This document shows positions 1 through 7,954 of a DNA stretch of 64,000 bases, in pieces. Source of the DNA: Pullulanibacillus camelliae (GTDB taxonomy: Bacteria; Bacillota; Bacilli; Bacillales; Sporolactobacillaceae). Location: positions 22,440 to 86,439 of the forward strand of contig NZ_BMIR01000018.1 of assembly GCF_014642655.1 (NCBI RefSeq), given 5' to 3'. The notes below the pieces were generated by a model that made no database searches, was not told the DNA's origin, and was given only the letters and a program-made list of their open reading frames with translations. Every line of letters starts with the position of its first letter. Position 1 is the stretch's first letter. The position numbers and the translations under genes were made by a program.

Positions 1-50
1 AAAAATCACATCAGGAGTACCAGCGAAGTGGTGCAAGCCAAGTTTTCTAA
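1..50 (+). repeat. Dispersed repeat A, truncated copy
   Basis: The window opens inside the 3' part of repeat family A. It shares the ATCACATCAGGAGTACCAGC segment and the GTGCAAGCCAAGTTTTCTAA end with the copies near 7.1 and 16.3 kb. The rest of this copy lies outside the window. Confidence 0.85.
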
Positions 51-340
51 TGCGATGGAATGATGAAAGGGTTTAGGTATCAATTAAATGAGTATAAAAG
101 GATTTAAAAAATAATGTGAAATATACCATTTCCATTCGAATCCCTTATGAGCGCATACTGGATCTGCCGTAATATACGAACACCATCTATGGAATTAAGG
201 AAAGGGTGATAAACTTTTTTCCTTTTAAGCATGACCTATTCAAAGTAAACCGCCCAACGCCCGGATTGCTATAATGCTCTTTTCCTGGTAGAAGGAGGAA
301 CTGCCCTTCGCCGTGCTTATAGAAATAAGAAGAGCCTTAT
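51..340. other. Intergenic, nothing recognised
   Basis: This is 290 bases between the repeat A fragment and the 33-aa peptide gene. I see no convincing ORF, RNA or clear terminator. A weak inverted repeat (TTAAGGAAA near 195 pairing with TTTCCTTTTAA near 220) could end the qox transcript, but it has no clear U-tract. Confidence 0.4.
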
Positions 341-442
341 TTAATATTGCTTTCGCTTATAAACAAGGAAAAATAATAATGCCAAAAGGATGAATGGCAG
401 GACGGTATAAAGCGTCCAAGTGAGATCATGTAAAAAATTCAA
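341..442 (-). CDS. Micro-membrane peptide (33 aa), third after qoxD
   Basis: A 33-codon frame begins with TTG, eight bases after a strong AGGAGG. The peptide has a short amphipathic N-terminus, one hydrophobic segment (about residues 9-28, ending LLALLFFLVY) and a basic KRKQY tail, so a single-pass inner-membrane peptide is predicted. It lies 59 nt downstream of the 36-aa frame and is the last of three such frames after qoxD. Supernumerary subunits of terminal oxidases (CydX, CydS, the small ba3 subunit) have this size and topology, so an oxidase-associated role is an inference. No homologue is recognised from the sequence alone. Confidence 0.55.
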   Translation of the reverse strand: MNFLHDLTWTLYTVLPFILLALLFFLVYKRKQY

Positions 443-501
443 AGCAAACGCCTCCTAACGTGTATCATCTATTCAAACGGCTAAGAAATATAAGAACCGG
501 A

Positions 502-612
502 TTACTTAACCCCCCATCGTTTACGTTTATAGATCCTGTACCAAACAAATGATGAGACTGAGGCGATAATTAAAAGTGCCCCAAGTAAAATGATGTAGAG
601 AATAGTATTAAT
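502..612 (-). CDS. Micro-membrane peptide (36 aa), probable ATT start
   Basis: An AAAGGAGGTG Shine-Dalgarno sequence lies at the right spacing before an ATT codon, which opens a 36-codon frame. There is no ATG, GTG or TTG at that position, and the frame is closed by TGA just upstream, so the ATT is the only sensible initiator. The product is a single hydrophobic helix (TILYIILLGALLIIASVSSF) followed by a basic YRIYKRKRWGVK tail, the same layout as its neighbours. ATT starts are rare in bacteria (infC is the classic case) and usually mean low or autoregulated expression. Function unknown; position suggests an oxidase-linked peptide. Confidence 0.5.
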   Translation of the reverse strand: MNTILYIILLGALLIIASVSSFVWYRIYKRKRWGVK

Positions 613-645
613 AGCGGTTCACCTCCTTTGATCCCTAAAAATCAG

Positions 646-795
646 CTATTTTCTGATATAACGTTTTCTTCTAAAAAAATAAGGTAGTGCGCCTAAGACA
701 ATCCCAGCAAAAAGAATAACGTATAGAGAAACAATGGATAATTTAAAAATGACCCAAATAATTAAAGCTAAAAGGATACCGATAAATATCCACAT
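646..795 (-). CDS. Micro-membrane protein (49 aa) directly after qoxD
   Basis: ATG is preceded by AGGAGG at six bases. The 49-residue product is almost entirely hydrophobic, with two likely transmembrane helices (about residues 2-18 and 20-38), and ends in a strongly basic FRRKRYIRK tail. It starts 20 nt after the qoxD stop codon, so it should be co-transcribed and possibly translationally coupled with the oxidase genes. Too short for normal gene callers. It might be an extra subunit or assembly factor of the quinol oxidase; that is inference from position, size and topology. I recognise no family. Confidence 0.6.
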   Translation of the reverse strand: MWIFIGILLALIIWVIFKLSIVSLYVILFAGIVLGALPYFFRRKRYIRK

Positions 796-814
796 GATAT
801 CGCCTCCTAATGAT

Positions 815-1132
815 TTACTGAACCTGTGAATTAAAGGTCATGATCCAAGCAGATCCGCCAACGATCGTAATGACAAAAACGATCCCTAAGATGATGGCAA
901 GGACGTTATAGCGCGGCTTTTCACTTTCTCTAATATGCATAAAGAAGAGAAGCTGAATCAAAAATTGCAAAGCAGCCATGATCATTATTGTGACAATCAA
1001 TGCTGTTCTATTCAGCACATGATTAACAACAAGCCATAACGGAAGGATCGTTAGCAGGATGGATAAGACAAACCCGATAATATATGATGTCGTAGAACCG
1101 TGTGATGCTTGGCGGCTTTCGATGTGTTTCAT
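815..1132 (-). CDS. qoxD: Quinol oxidase subunit IV
   Basis: A 105-residue protein with three transmembrane helices (about residues 15-36, 42-64, 77-99), matching the size and topology of subunit IV of aa3-600/bo3 quinol oxidases. It includes the family-like QFLIQLLFFMHI segment in helix 2. Its start codon immediately follows the qoxC stop codon. Subunit IV has no redox centre and helps assemble or stabilise the complex. It is the last classical gene of the qoxABCD operon, although three further micro-ORFs with good ribosome binding sites follow. Confidence 0.95.
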   Translation of the reverse strand: MKHIESRQASHGSTTSYIIGFVLSILLTILPLWLVVNHVLNRTALIVTIMIMAALQFLIQLLFFMHIRESEKPRYNVLAIILGIVFVITIVGGSAWIMTFNSQVQ

Positions 1133-1738
1133 TTACATCACTCCTATGAGATAGACAACAGTAAAAATAAAAATCCAAACGGCGTCAAGAAAATGCCAAT
1201 AAAGACTAATAATGGATAGCTTGCGTTCAGTAACAGGTGTAAAGCCACGCCTTGCCACTTGAATGATGAGACCAATCATCCATATCAAACCAAGAGAAAC
1301 GTGACAGCCATGGGTCCCCACAAGGGTGAAAAAGCCGGAAAGAAAGGCACTGGTGCTCATCTTATATCCTTCAGAAACCATGCCTGAAAATTCATGGATC
1401 TCAAATCCAACAAATGTAGCTCCGAGAAGCGCTGTGACGATGAGCCAGGTGATCAAGCTTTTGACATGGCCTTTATTCATCTCTAGTGTTGCGAGTCCAC
1501 TTGTAAAACTACTGGTGAGCAAAACGAAGGTTTCAATCGTAAACTCTTTGACATCGAATAAATCTTGGCTTGTTGGACCCTCTGCATAATGCGTGCGTAA
1601 GACAATAAATGTAGCAAAGAGTGCTCCAAATAAGAGAACATCTGAGACTAAGAATAGCCAAAATCCATCAATTTTTATCGATTCATGCGCTTCGTGTTCT
1701 TCATGGTGATCTGTATGATGGGATACAATGTTTTCCAA
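1133..1738 (-). CDS. qoxC: Quinol oxidase subunit III
   Basis: A 201-residue protein with five predicted transmembrane helices and a histidine/glutamate-rich N-terminus (SHHTDHHEEHEAHES). Subunit III of haem-copper oxidases is recognised by GTHGCHVSLGLIW in helix 4 and YWHFLDAVWIF in the last helix. It binds no metal and supports the catalytic core in the cytoplasmic membrane. Its end abuts qoxD and its start abuts qoxB, with junctions of zero or one base, so coupled translation is likely. Confidence 0.96.
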   Translation of the reverse strand: MENIVSHHTDHHEEHEAHESIKIDGFWLFLVSDVLLFGALFATFIVLRTHYAEGPTSQDLFDVKEFTIETFVLLTSSFTSGLATLEMNKGHVKSLITWLIVTALLGATFVGFEIHEFSGMVSEGYKMSTSAFLSGFFTLVGTHGCHVSLGLIWMIGLIIQVARRGFTPVTERKLSIISLYWHFLDAVWIFIFTVVYLIGVM

Positions 1739-3703
1739 TTATACTTCCCCCCTTAAAGCAGCTTCGGTTTCTTTTATTTCATCTACTGAAATATAGTAGT
1801 CGGTATCATATTGGAAGGAACGGACGATGAGGCAAATAGCGACGCCAAGAAGACCAAGAGCCCCCATCCACACCCATTCGAAAGTGAAGCCGAAACCGGC
1901 GATGAAGAAAAAGACAGATAGGATAAATGGAATTCCCGAGTTCTTCGGATAATGAATCGGTTCTAGTTCCTGCTTCTTCTCCTCATAATCTCCGCGTTCC
2001 TTGGCCTCCTTAGTTTTCCACCATGCATCGCGGCCGTGGACCTCTGGCAGAACAGCAAAATTGTATTTAGGTGCCGGGGAAGGGAGCGACCATTCTAATG
2101 TATGTCCATCCCATGGGTCCCCAGTTGTATCTCTCTCGCCATATTTGACACTATAAGCAATCTCCCAGACTTGAAAGAGAAAGGCGATTCCCATGATGAC
2201 CGCACCAATGGAAGAGATCAGGTTTAATGGTGCCCAGCCCATATCCCAGCCATATGTATAAATACGTCGGGTCATACCCATGAAGCCTAAGGCATATTGC
2301 GGCATAAAACAGGCATAGAAGCCAATGTTCCACAACCAGAACGCCCATCTTCCAAGGGTCTCATTTAACTTAAACCCGAACATTTTGGGCCACCAATACG
2401 TTAACCCAGCAAACATACCAAACACCGTTCCGCCAATCAGTACTTGATGGAAATGTGCGATCAGGAAATAACTGTTATGGTACTGATAGTCTGCAGGGGC
2501 GATGGATAACATGACGCCTGTAGCACCGCCAATTGCAAAGCAAGGAATAAAGGCGATCGTCCACAGCATCGGCTCGGTCAGGCGAATGCGCCCTTGATAC
2601 ATGGTTAACAGCCAGTTAAAGACTTTAACTCCTGTTGGTATTGCGATAATCATTGTTGAGACAGCAAAGAAGGTATTGACACCTGCACCTGCGCCCATTG
2701 TAAAAAAGTGGTGCACCCACGTGAAGTAGGCATAAAAGCTAATGAGCATCATGGAAACAACCATTGAGGTATAACCAAAAGTCACTTTTTTTGAAAACAC
2801 ACTAGTGACCTCAGAAAAAATACCAAAGGCAGGTAAAATCACAATATAAACCTCCGGATGCCCCCAAATCCAAAATAAATTAATATACATCATGGGATCT
2901 CCACCATGGGTCATAGTAAAGAAGTGCGCACCGGCAAAGCGATCCAAAAATAAGAGTAACATGGTTACGGTGATCACGGGAAACGCTGCGATAATAAGAA
3001 TAGATGTGGCTAAGACCGACCAAGTAAAGAGCGGCATATCCATCAAGCGCATCCCTTTTGTCCGCATCTTAAGAATGGTGACGAGGAAGTTAATCCCTGT
3101 AGCTAGACTGCCGATTCCTGATATTTGTATCGCCAGAACATAGAAGTTTTCACCTGGGCCTGGATTAAACTGTAGCTCAGATAAGGGGGGATAACCCACC
3201 CATCCGGCATTGGGTGAGCCACCGATGACGAATGATAAATTTAATAGCATAGCACCAAAGAAAAACAGCCAAAAGCTTATAGCATTTAAAAAAGGGTAGG
3301 CGACATCTCGCGCCCCAATTTGCAGTGGAATGACGATATTCATCATGGCAAAGATTAATGGCATCGCCATAAAAAGAATCATAATGGTTCCATGCGTTGT
3401 AAAAATTTCATTATAGTGTTCTGACAATAAGACTTTCAGATTAGGTAAGGCGAGTTGAGTCCGCATTAAAAGGGCATCGACACCGCCGCGGAAGAGCATA
3501 AGTAGAGCTGCAATAACATACATGATGCCAATTTTTTTGTGGTCAACCGTTGTTAACCATTCTTTCCACAACCATTTCCACTTTTTAAAGTAAGTTAATA
3601 CGAAGATGATCATAACGGTTGCAATGCCAATGGAGACATCAGCACCTAAAATGAGTGGATCTCCATGGATGAAAAAGTGACTTATTTTAAACTTGGGTTC
3701 CAT
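1739..3703 (-). CDS. qoxB: Quinol oxidase subunit I (catalytic)
   Basis: A 654-residue polytopic protein carrying the binuclear haem-copper centre. Visible ligands are HPEVYIVILPAFGIFSE (CuB histidine and the cross-linked tyrosine, near residue 285), the HH pair in WVHHFFTMGAG, and IAHFHQVLIGG with the haem histidines. It oxidises menaquinol, reduces oxygen to water and pumps protons. The long C-terminal tail and N-terminal helix match the quinol-oxidase branch. It lies between qoxA and qoxC. Whether it binds haem A or haem O cannot be read from sequence; aa3-600 is assumed from Bacillales practice. Confidence 0.97.
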   Translation of the reverse strand: MEPKFKISHFFIHGDPLILGADVSIGIATVMIIFVLTYFKKWKWLWKEWLTTVDHKKIGIMYVIAALLMLFRGGVDALLMRTQLALPNLKVLLSEHYNEIFTTHGTIMILFMAMPLIFAMMNIVIPLQIGARDVAYPFLNAISFWLFFFGAMLLNLSFVIGGSPNAGWVGYPPLSELQFNPGPGENFYVLAIQISGIGSLATGINFLVTILKMRTKGMRLMDMPLFTWSVLATSILIIAAFPVITVTMLLLFLDRFAGAHFFTMTHGGDPMMYINLFWIWGHPEVYIVILPAFGIFSEVTSVFSKKVTFGYTSMVVSMMLISFYAYFTWVHHFFTMGAGAGVNTFFAVSTMIIAIPTGVKVFNWLLTMYQGRIRLTEPMLWTIAFIPCFAIGGATGVMLSIAPADYQYHNSYFLIAHFHQVLIGGTVFGMFAGLTYWWPKMFGFKLNETLGRWAFWLWNIGFYACFMPQYALGFMGMTRRIYTYGWDMGWAPLNLISSIGAVIMGIAFLFQVWEIAYSVKYGERDTTGDPWDGHTLEWSLPSPAPKYNFAVLPEVHGRDAWWKTKEAKERGDYEEKKQELEPIHYPKNSGIPFILSVFFFIAGFGFTFEWVWMGALGLLGVAICLIVRSFQYDTDYYISVDEIKETEAALRGEV

Positions 3704-3726
3704 CGTGCATCTCCATTCTTTTTCTT

Positions 3727-4629
3727 CTATTTCGTTTTTTCGGTATCATTTGGGTTGAATTGGTTCCCCTCAGGGATACGTTCATGGTAGTGCCCACCGT
3801 TTTTCATAAGCGTCATTTCAAAAGCATGGGGGGGATAGGAGGAGTAGGTTTGCTTGTTCACTAGGCCAGGCTGTTTAAGCCTGTTATAAATAGCCATGTC
3901 CATAGGTTTTCCCGCAGCTTTAACCTTATTGACCCATCGGTTGAACTCTGCCTCTGTTTTAGCGATGACATCAAACTGCATGTGGGCAAAGCCTTCTCCT
4001 GTGAAATTAGCACCTGTTCCAAAGTACTTACCTGTCTCATTGGCTTGCAGCCAAAGCCGCATGGCCATACCGGGCATGGTGTACTCTTGCCCACCCAACT
4101 GTGGTATCCAAAAAGAGTTCATTGGTGCATCAGATGTTAAAATAAATTGAACCGGTCTACCAGCGGGGATATCGACATAATTCACTGTGGCAATATTTTG
4201 GTCAGGATATTGAAACAGCCATTTCCAATCGAGTGACGTCACTTGAATCGTGATCGGCTTCACATCCGTTGTGGGAGGTTTGACTAGAGCAAATACCGAT
4301 TTGCCGGTAAAGTAAGCCATAAATACAGTAATAATAATCGGAATGCCCCACCAAATAATCTCAAGGTATTTATTATCGCCCCATTTAGGGCGGTAACGGG
4401 CTGTGTTGCTGGGTGTGTCACGATAGCGATAGATAATATAGATCAATAAGATGATCACAGGAATAACAACAATAGCAATAAGCAAGGTTGTGAGCAATAT
4501 GAGATGTTTTTCTTCTTCTCCAACGGGACCTTTTGGATCCAAAACAATAAACTTTCCTCCACATCCTGATAATATCAACGGAACGAGACAGATAAGAAAA
4601 GTCCTTGTAAATAAGCGGCTTAGCTTCAT
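3727..4629 (-). CDS. qoxA: Quinol oxidase subunit II (lipoprotein)
   Basis: A 300-residue lipoprotein: a basic start, a hydrophobic stretch and the lipobox LSGC at residues 20-23. Two membrane helices follow, then an extracellular cupredoxin-like domain (about residues 125-225). The cysteines and histidine that bind CuA in cytochrome c oxidases are absent; the equivalent loop reads GTGANFTGEGFAHMQF. That places the enzyme among quinol oxidases. RBS AGAGGAG lies about 11 bases before ATG. It is the first gene of the operon and ends 24 bases before qoxB. I could not assign a promoter with confidence. Confidence 0.96.
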   Translation of the reverse strand: MKLSRLFTRTFLICLVPLILSGCGGKFIVLDPKGPVGEEEKHLILLTTLLIAIVVIPVIILLIYIIYRYRDTPSNTARYRPKWGDNKYLEIIWWGIPIIITVFMAYFTGKSVFALVKPPTTDVKPITIQVTSLDWKWLFQYPDQNIATVNYVDIPAGRPVQFILTSDAPMNSFWIPQLGGQEYTMPGMAMRLWLQANETGKYFGTGANFTGEGFAHMQFDVIAKTEAEFNRWVNKVKAAGKPMDMAIYNRLKQPGLVNKQTYSSYPPHAFEMTLMKNGGHYHERIPEGNQFNPNDTEKTK

Positions 4630-4890
4630 AAATATAAGGTCATCTCCTCTAATTACGCGAATAACACCATCGGTTCATTAAGTAAAGTATGTAGCCTAAC
4701 AAACTTAAATTTGTCCTAGATTTCTGAGATTATTCATGTCGATCGGATTGGGTGTGCGAGGTTTCATTTGAAGCGGATTATTGATGCAGAAAGAGAGAGA
4801 AATGGCCTTGTGGTCAAAGAAAATCGTGTCTTTTTCTTTTTTAATGGGTATTATTGAGAGTAGAGGAACAACAAAAAAGGTGGTGATTTT

Positions 4891-6945
4891 ATGGTAAACC
4901 ATAAGCCCAATCGATTAATCACGGAAACGTCGCCATACTTACTCCAACATGCCTATCATCCAGTGCATTGGTATCCATGGAGTGAGGAAGCTTTTGAAAA
5001 GGCTCGAAAGGAGAATAAGCCTATTTTCTTGAGCATTGGCTACTCAACCTGCCATTGGTGCCATGTCTTTGCGCATGAATCATTTGAAGATGAAGAAGTG
5101 GCTGGGTTATTAAATACCTATTTTATAGCGATAAAGGTTGATCGTGAGGAACGACCAGACATTGACTCGGTTTATATGACCGTTTGCCAGGCATTAACAG
5201 GGCAGGGGGGCTGGCCGCTGAGCATCTTTATGACTCCAGAACAACAGCCGTTTTATGCGGGCACCTATTTTCCTAAAGAAAGCCGTTATGGTCAACCGGG
5301 GTTCATCGATGTCTTGCAATCCATTGCGAAGCAATACCATGATCGCCCTAAAAAATTGCAATCGGTAGGACAGGATATGATCACAGAGCTCTCAGCCATG
5401 CATTCTCCTGCATCCGCTTTTACTCCTAAGCTACTGGAACAAGCACTTAGCGACTTCAAAAGTAGCTTTGATGAAGGGTTTGGAGGCTTTGGCAGTGAGC
5501 CAAAATTTCCTGCCCCGCACCAGCTTTTGTTTTTAATGCGTGCTTTTTACTGGAACGGTGATACTGAGCTTCTAATCATGGTTGAAAAGACCCTTGACGC
5601 CATCGCTGCTGGTGGTATTCATGATCATATTGGTGGAGGATTTGCGCGCTATGCTGTGGATTCGATCTGGCTCGTCCCCCATTTTGAAAAAATGCTATAT
5701 GATCAAGCAATGCTTATGCTCAGCTTTACTGAAGCCTATCAACTCACCGGTCATGATCGGTATCGGCAAGTCGTTGAAGGAATTTTTACTTACTTAATGC
5801 GTGATTTGCGTGATAAAACGGGTGCTTTTTATTCTGCTGAAGATGCGGATTCGGAAGGTGTAGAAGGTCGATTTTATGTTTGGGATCCGAATGAAGTCAT
5901 TGCCCTATTGGGAGATGCAGCAGGCGAGCGTTTTTGTGTTGCCTATGGCATTACCGAAGAAGGCAATTTTGAAGGCAAGAATATTCCCAATCTCATTGGC
6001 CGAAATTTGCAGCATTTAGCGGAGGATTATGGACTTTCTTTAGAAGCCTTTGAGAGGGAACTTGAAGCAAGTCGTCAAATCCTGCTTAAAGCAAGAAGCC
6101 AGCGTGTTCGCCCGCATCGTGATGAGAAGATCTTGACGAGTTGGAATGGTCTTACGATAGCTGCTTTGGCGACAGCTGGGCAAGTGATGAAGGATGCACG
6201 CTATCTTAAAGCTGCAACGGATGCTTTTGAGTTTATCATGAAGACGATGTGGGATAGCGGTCAGTTATTGGCAAGCTATCGAGAGGGTCAAGTGACGCAA
6301 ACGGGGTTTTTGGATGATTACGCTTATATGCTATGGGCCGCGGATACCCTCTATGAAGCGACGTTTAAGCCGCAGTATATCGATACGATGAAAGAACTTT
6401 CTGATCAAATGATCCAGCACTTTTGGGACGACACGGGCTTTGGCTTTTATTTAAATGATAAGAATCAGAAACTGATCATGCGTCCAAAGGATATCTACGA
6501 TGGTGCTCTACCTTCGGGCAATAGCATTGCGACCATGATGTTATTCAAGCTAGCGCGTCGCACCGGTGATGTCGATTATGAAATGTATGTTGATAAGGTT
6601 TATGGGCGCTTCGCTGGAGAAATCGCTCATTACCCTATGGGCTATAGTGCCTTGCTGACCGGCTACTTGCTTATACAAATGAAAATAAAAGAACTGGTTG
6701 TGTTAGATGAAAATGCTGAAGGCGCAGCACAAGCGACTAGAGAATTATTAAAAGCTTTTCACCCTGATGTCATTGCATTATCGGGAACCCCGCAATCCTT
6801 AAATGCCATTGCTAGCTTTACAAAAGGATTTGCACTGCTGAATCATCAAACGACTTACTTTTTATGTGAAAACTTTAGCTGTACGCTTCCAACCAATCAA
6901 CCCAAGGAGGTAGCTAGAAAGATAAAAAGAGATAGAGGGGCTTAA
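4891..6945 (+). CDS. YyaL-like thioredoxin domain protein (DUF255)
   Basis: 684 residues, the usual length of the YyaL/SPATA20 family. The N-terminus (residues 1-165) is a thioredoxin-like DUF255 domain with the motif [10 protein letters not shown] near residue 52. The remainder resembles the six-hairpin (alpha/alpha)6 barrel of N-acylglucosamine 2-epimerase-like proteins (for example [20 protein letters not shown]). ATG follows AAAAAGGTGGTGATTTT. It stands alone, divergent from qoxA, and nothing in the context names a substrate. Family members are linked to redox or sugar processing, but the reaction is not established. Confidence 0.93.
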   Translation: MVNHKPNRLITETSPYLLQHAYHPVHWYPWSEEAFEKARKENKPIFLSIGYSTCHWCHVFAHESFEDEEVAGLLNTYFIAIKVDREERPDIDSVYMTVCQALTGQGGWPLSIFMTPEQQPFYAGTYFPKESRYGQPGFIDVLQSIAKQYHDRPKKLQSVGQDMITELSAMHSPASAFTPKLLEQALSDFKSSFDEGFGGFGSEPKFPAPHQLLFLMRAFYWNGDTELLIMVEKTLDAIAAGGIHDHIGGGFARYAVDSIWLVPHFEKMLYDQAMLMLSFTEAYQLTGHDRYRQVVEGIFTYLMRDLRDKTGAFYSAEDADSEGVEGRFYVWDPNEVIALLGDAAGERFCVAYGITEEGNFEGKNIPNLIGRNLQHLAEDYGLSLEAFERELEASRQILLKARSQRVRPHRDEKILTSWNGLTIAALATAGQVMKDARYLKAATDAFEFIMKTMWDSGQLLASYREGQVTQTGFLDDYAYMLWAADTLYEATFKPQYIDTMKELSDQMIQHFWDDTGFGFYLNDKNQKLIMRPKDIYDGALPSGNSIATMMLFKLARRTGDVDYEMYVDKVYGRFAGEIAHYPMGYSALLTGYLLIQMKIKELVVLDENAEGAAQATRELLKAFHPDVIALSGTPQSLNAIASFTKGFALLNHQTTYFLCENFSCTLPTNQPKEVARKIKRDRGA

Positions 6946-7077
6946 AGGGGGAACGTCTAATGATAGGGAAAGCTGTGACTGGAGCTATTGCTTCTTCAAG
7001 AACCATGACCTAAACAGCAATCTCGCCTTGAAAAAAGCTATGTGATAGGCTGCCATTGCGATAAGCTTGCTTTTGTT

Positions 7078-7203
7078 CTACTATCAGAATGTATAAGGCG
7101 GGCTTTGACTTTCGCCACCTGAGGCTTGCGGGCACCCTAAGTGTGTGATTGGCAAAAATCACTTCAGGAGTACTAGCGAAGGGGTGCAAGCCAAGTTTTC
7201 TAA
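7078..7203 (+). repeat. Dispersed repeat A, internally deleted copy
   Basis: Begins CTATCAGAATGTATAA, skips the GACGCTCATAAAGGAAGAG segment seen in fuller copies, then continues through CACCCTAAGTGTGTGATT to GTGCAAGCCAAGTTTTCTAA. It runs straight into repeat B. Internal hairpins include TGATTGGCAAAAATCA, and GGCTTGC pairing with GCAAGCC. Confidence 0.85.
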
Positions 7204-7520
7204 AAAGATTAGAAGGTATAAAATTTCTGATCATGTGGACGGTGCGGATTTCCGCTTCAGGCCGCTCGCTTTCCGCGGGGGAGTGGTAAGCCTCCTCGTG
7301 CCTTCGCACTGCTAAGGTCTTACCGATTTCCCACTTCCCGCAGGACTTTAGTCTCCGCATCATGAGTCAGCGGCGCCCGAGGAGGAATACGCGATTTTAG
7401 AGTGTTCCGAATTCTCGCGCCTTGCGCTCCCATCCACTTGATCAGGCAATGAAGCCTATTTCATATTGGATGACTCTATACCAAGCAAGGACCGGGCATG
7501 CTTTTTGCCCGGTTTTTCTT
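7204..7520 (+). repeat. Dispersed repeat B, full-length copy
   Basis: About 315 nt. It opens with an imperfect palindrome (GATTAGAAGG...TTTCTGATC) and carries a long stem in which CCGCGGGGGAGTGGTAAG pairs with CTTACC...CCCACTTCCCGC. It ends with a terminator-like hairpin CCGGGC...GCCCGG followed by TTTTTC. Related copies lie at 16.4, 48.1 and 49.4 kb. It contains no plausible protein gene; short ORFs over it are not conserved between copies. Confidence 0.85.
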
Positions 7521-7526
7521 AATCTA

Positions 7527-7566
7527 AAAAATCCTGGACCTAATAGGTGGACCAGGATTTTTTTGT
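7527..7566. terminator. Bidirectional hairpin terminator
   Basis: AAATCCTGG and CCAGGATTT form a stem with flanking A and T tracts on both sides. It ends the minus-strand gene just downstream and could also block transcription leaving repeat B. Confidence 0.8.
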
Positions 7567-7787
7567 TATGAGGGAAGGGAATAGACTACACTGTGTGGGG
7601 CTTCGGTTAGCTCTGATTTTTGGAGACGCCCTTCTTTTACAAACTCTTGAATGGTGTTTTCCACTTCATGAACGTCCTCTCCTAGAAGATCGGCAAGTTT
7701 AACAGTCGATAATGCCATATATTTTGGCCGCTTCGTTGAGGACTGGATCATTGTATGAATCCTTTCATATAAGACTTCTTTATTCAT
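7566..7787 (-). CDS. Small hypothetical protein, winged-helix-like
   Basis: A 73-residue protein. The pattern (an initial helix, then VKLADLLGEDVHEVENTIQEF and a basic GRLQKSEL turn) resembles a small winged helix, with the TVKLADLLG part like the second helix of an HTH. It is too short to carry more than one domain. It is divergent from formate dehydrogenase module 1, only 168 bases away, so a regulatory role is imaginable but unproven. RBS AGAGGG precedes ATG. It ends in the bidirectional hairpin. Family not recognised with certainty. Confidence 0.7.
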   Translation of the reverse strand: MNKEVLYERIHTMIQSSTKRPKYMALSTVKLADLLGEDVHEVENTIQEFVKEGRLQKSELTEAPHSVVYSLPS

Positions 7788-7954
7788 ATTATCCCTCTCT
7801 TTTTCCTTCTATTTCTCTTTATTCTGTGCATGGATGTTTAATTTTACAATAATTATTCCCAAATGAGGCAATGATAATAACTAAATTGGGCAGAATGATA
7901 CAAGAGCGATTTGTGCTGTTAACTCACGCATAAGTTAAGTTTGGAGGTTGAAGC

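Noticed and set aside
7010..7363. 117-aa minus-strand open frame over repeats A and B
   Set aside because: It lies wholly within the repeat pair, lacks a ribosome binding site, and other repeat copies break the frame.
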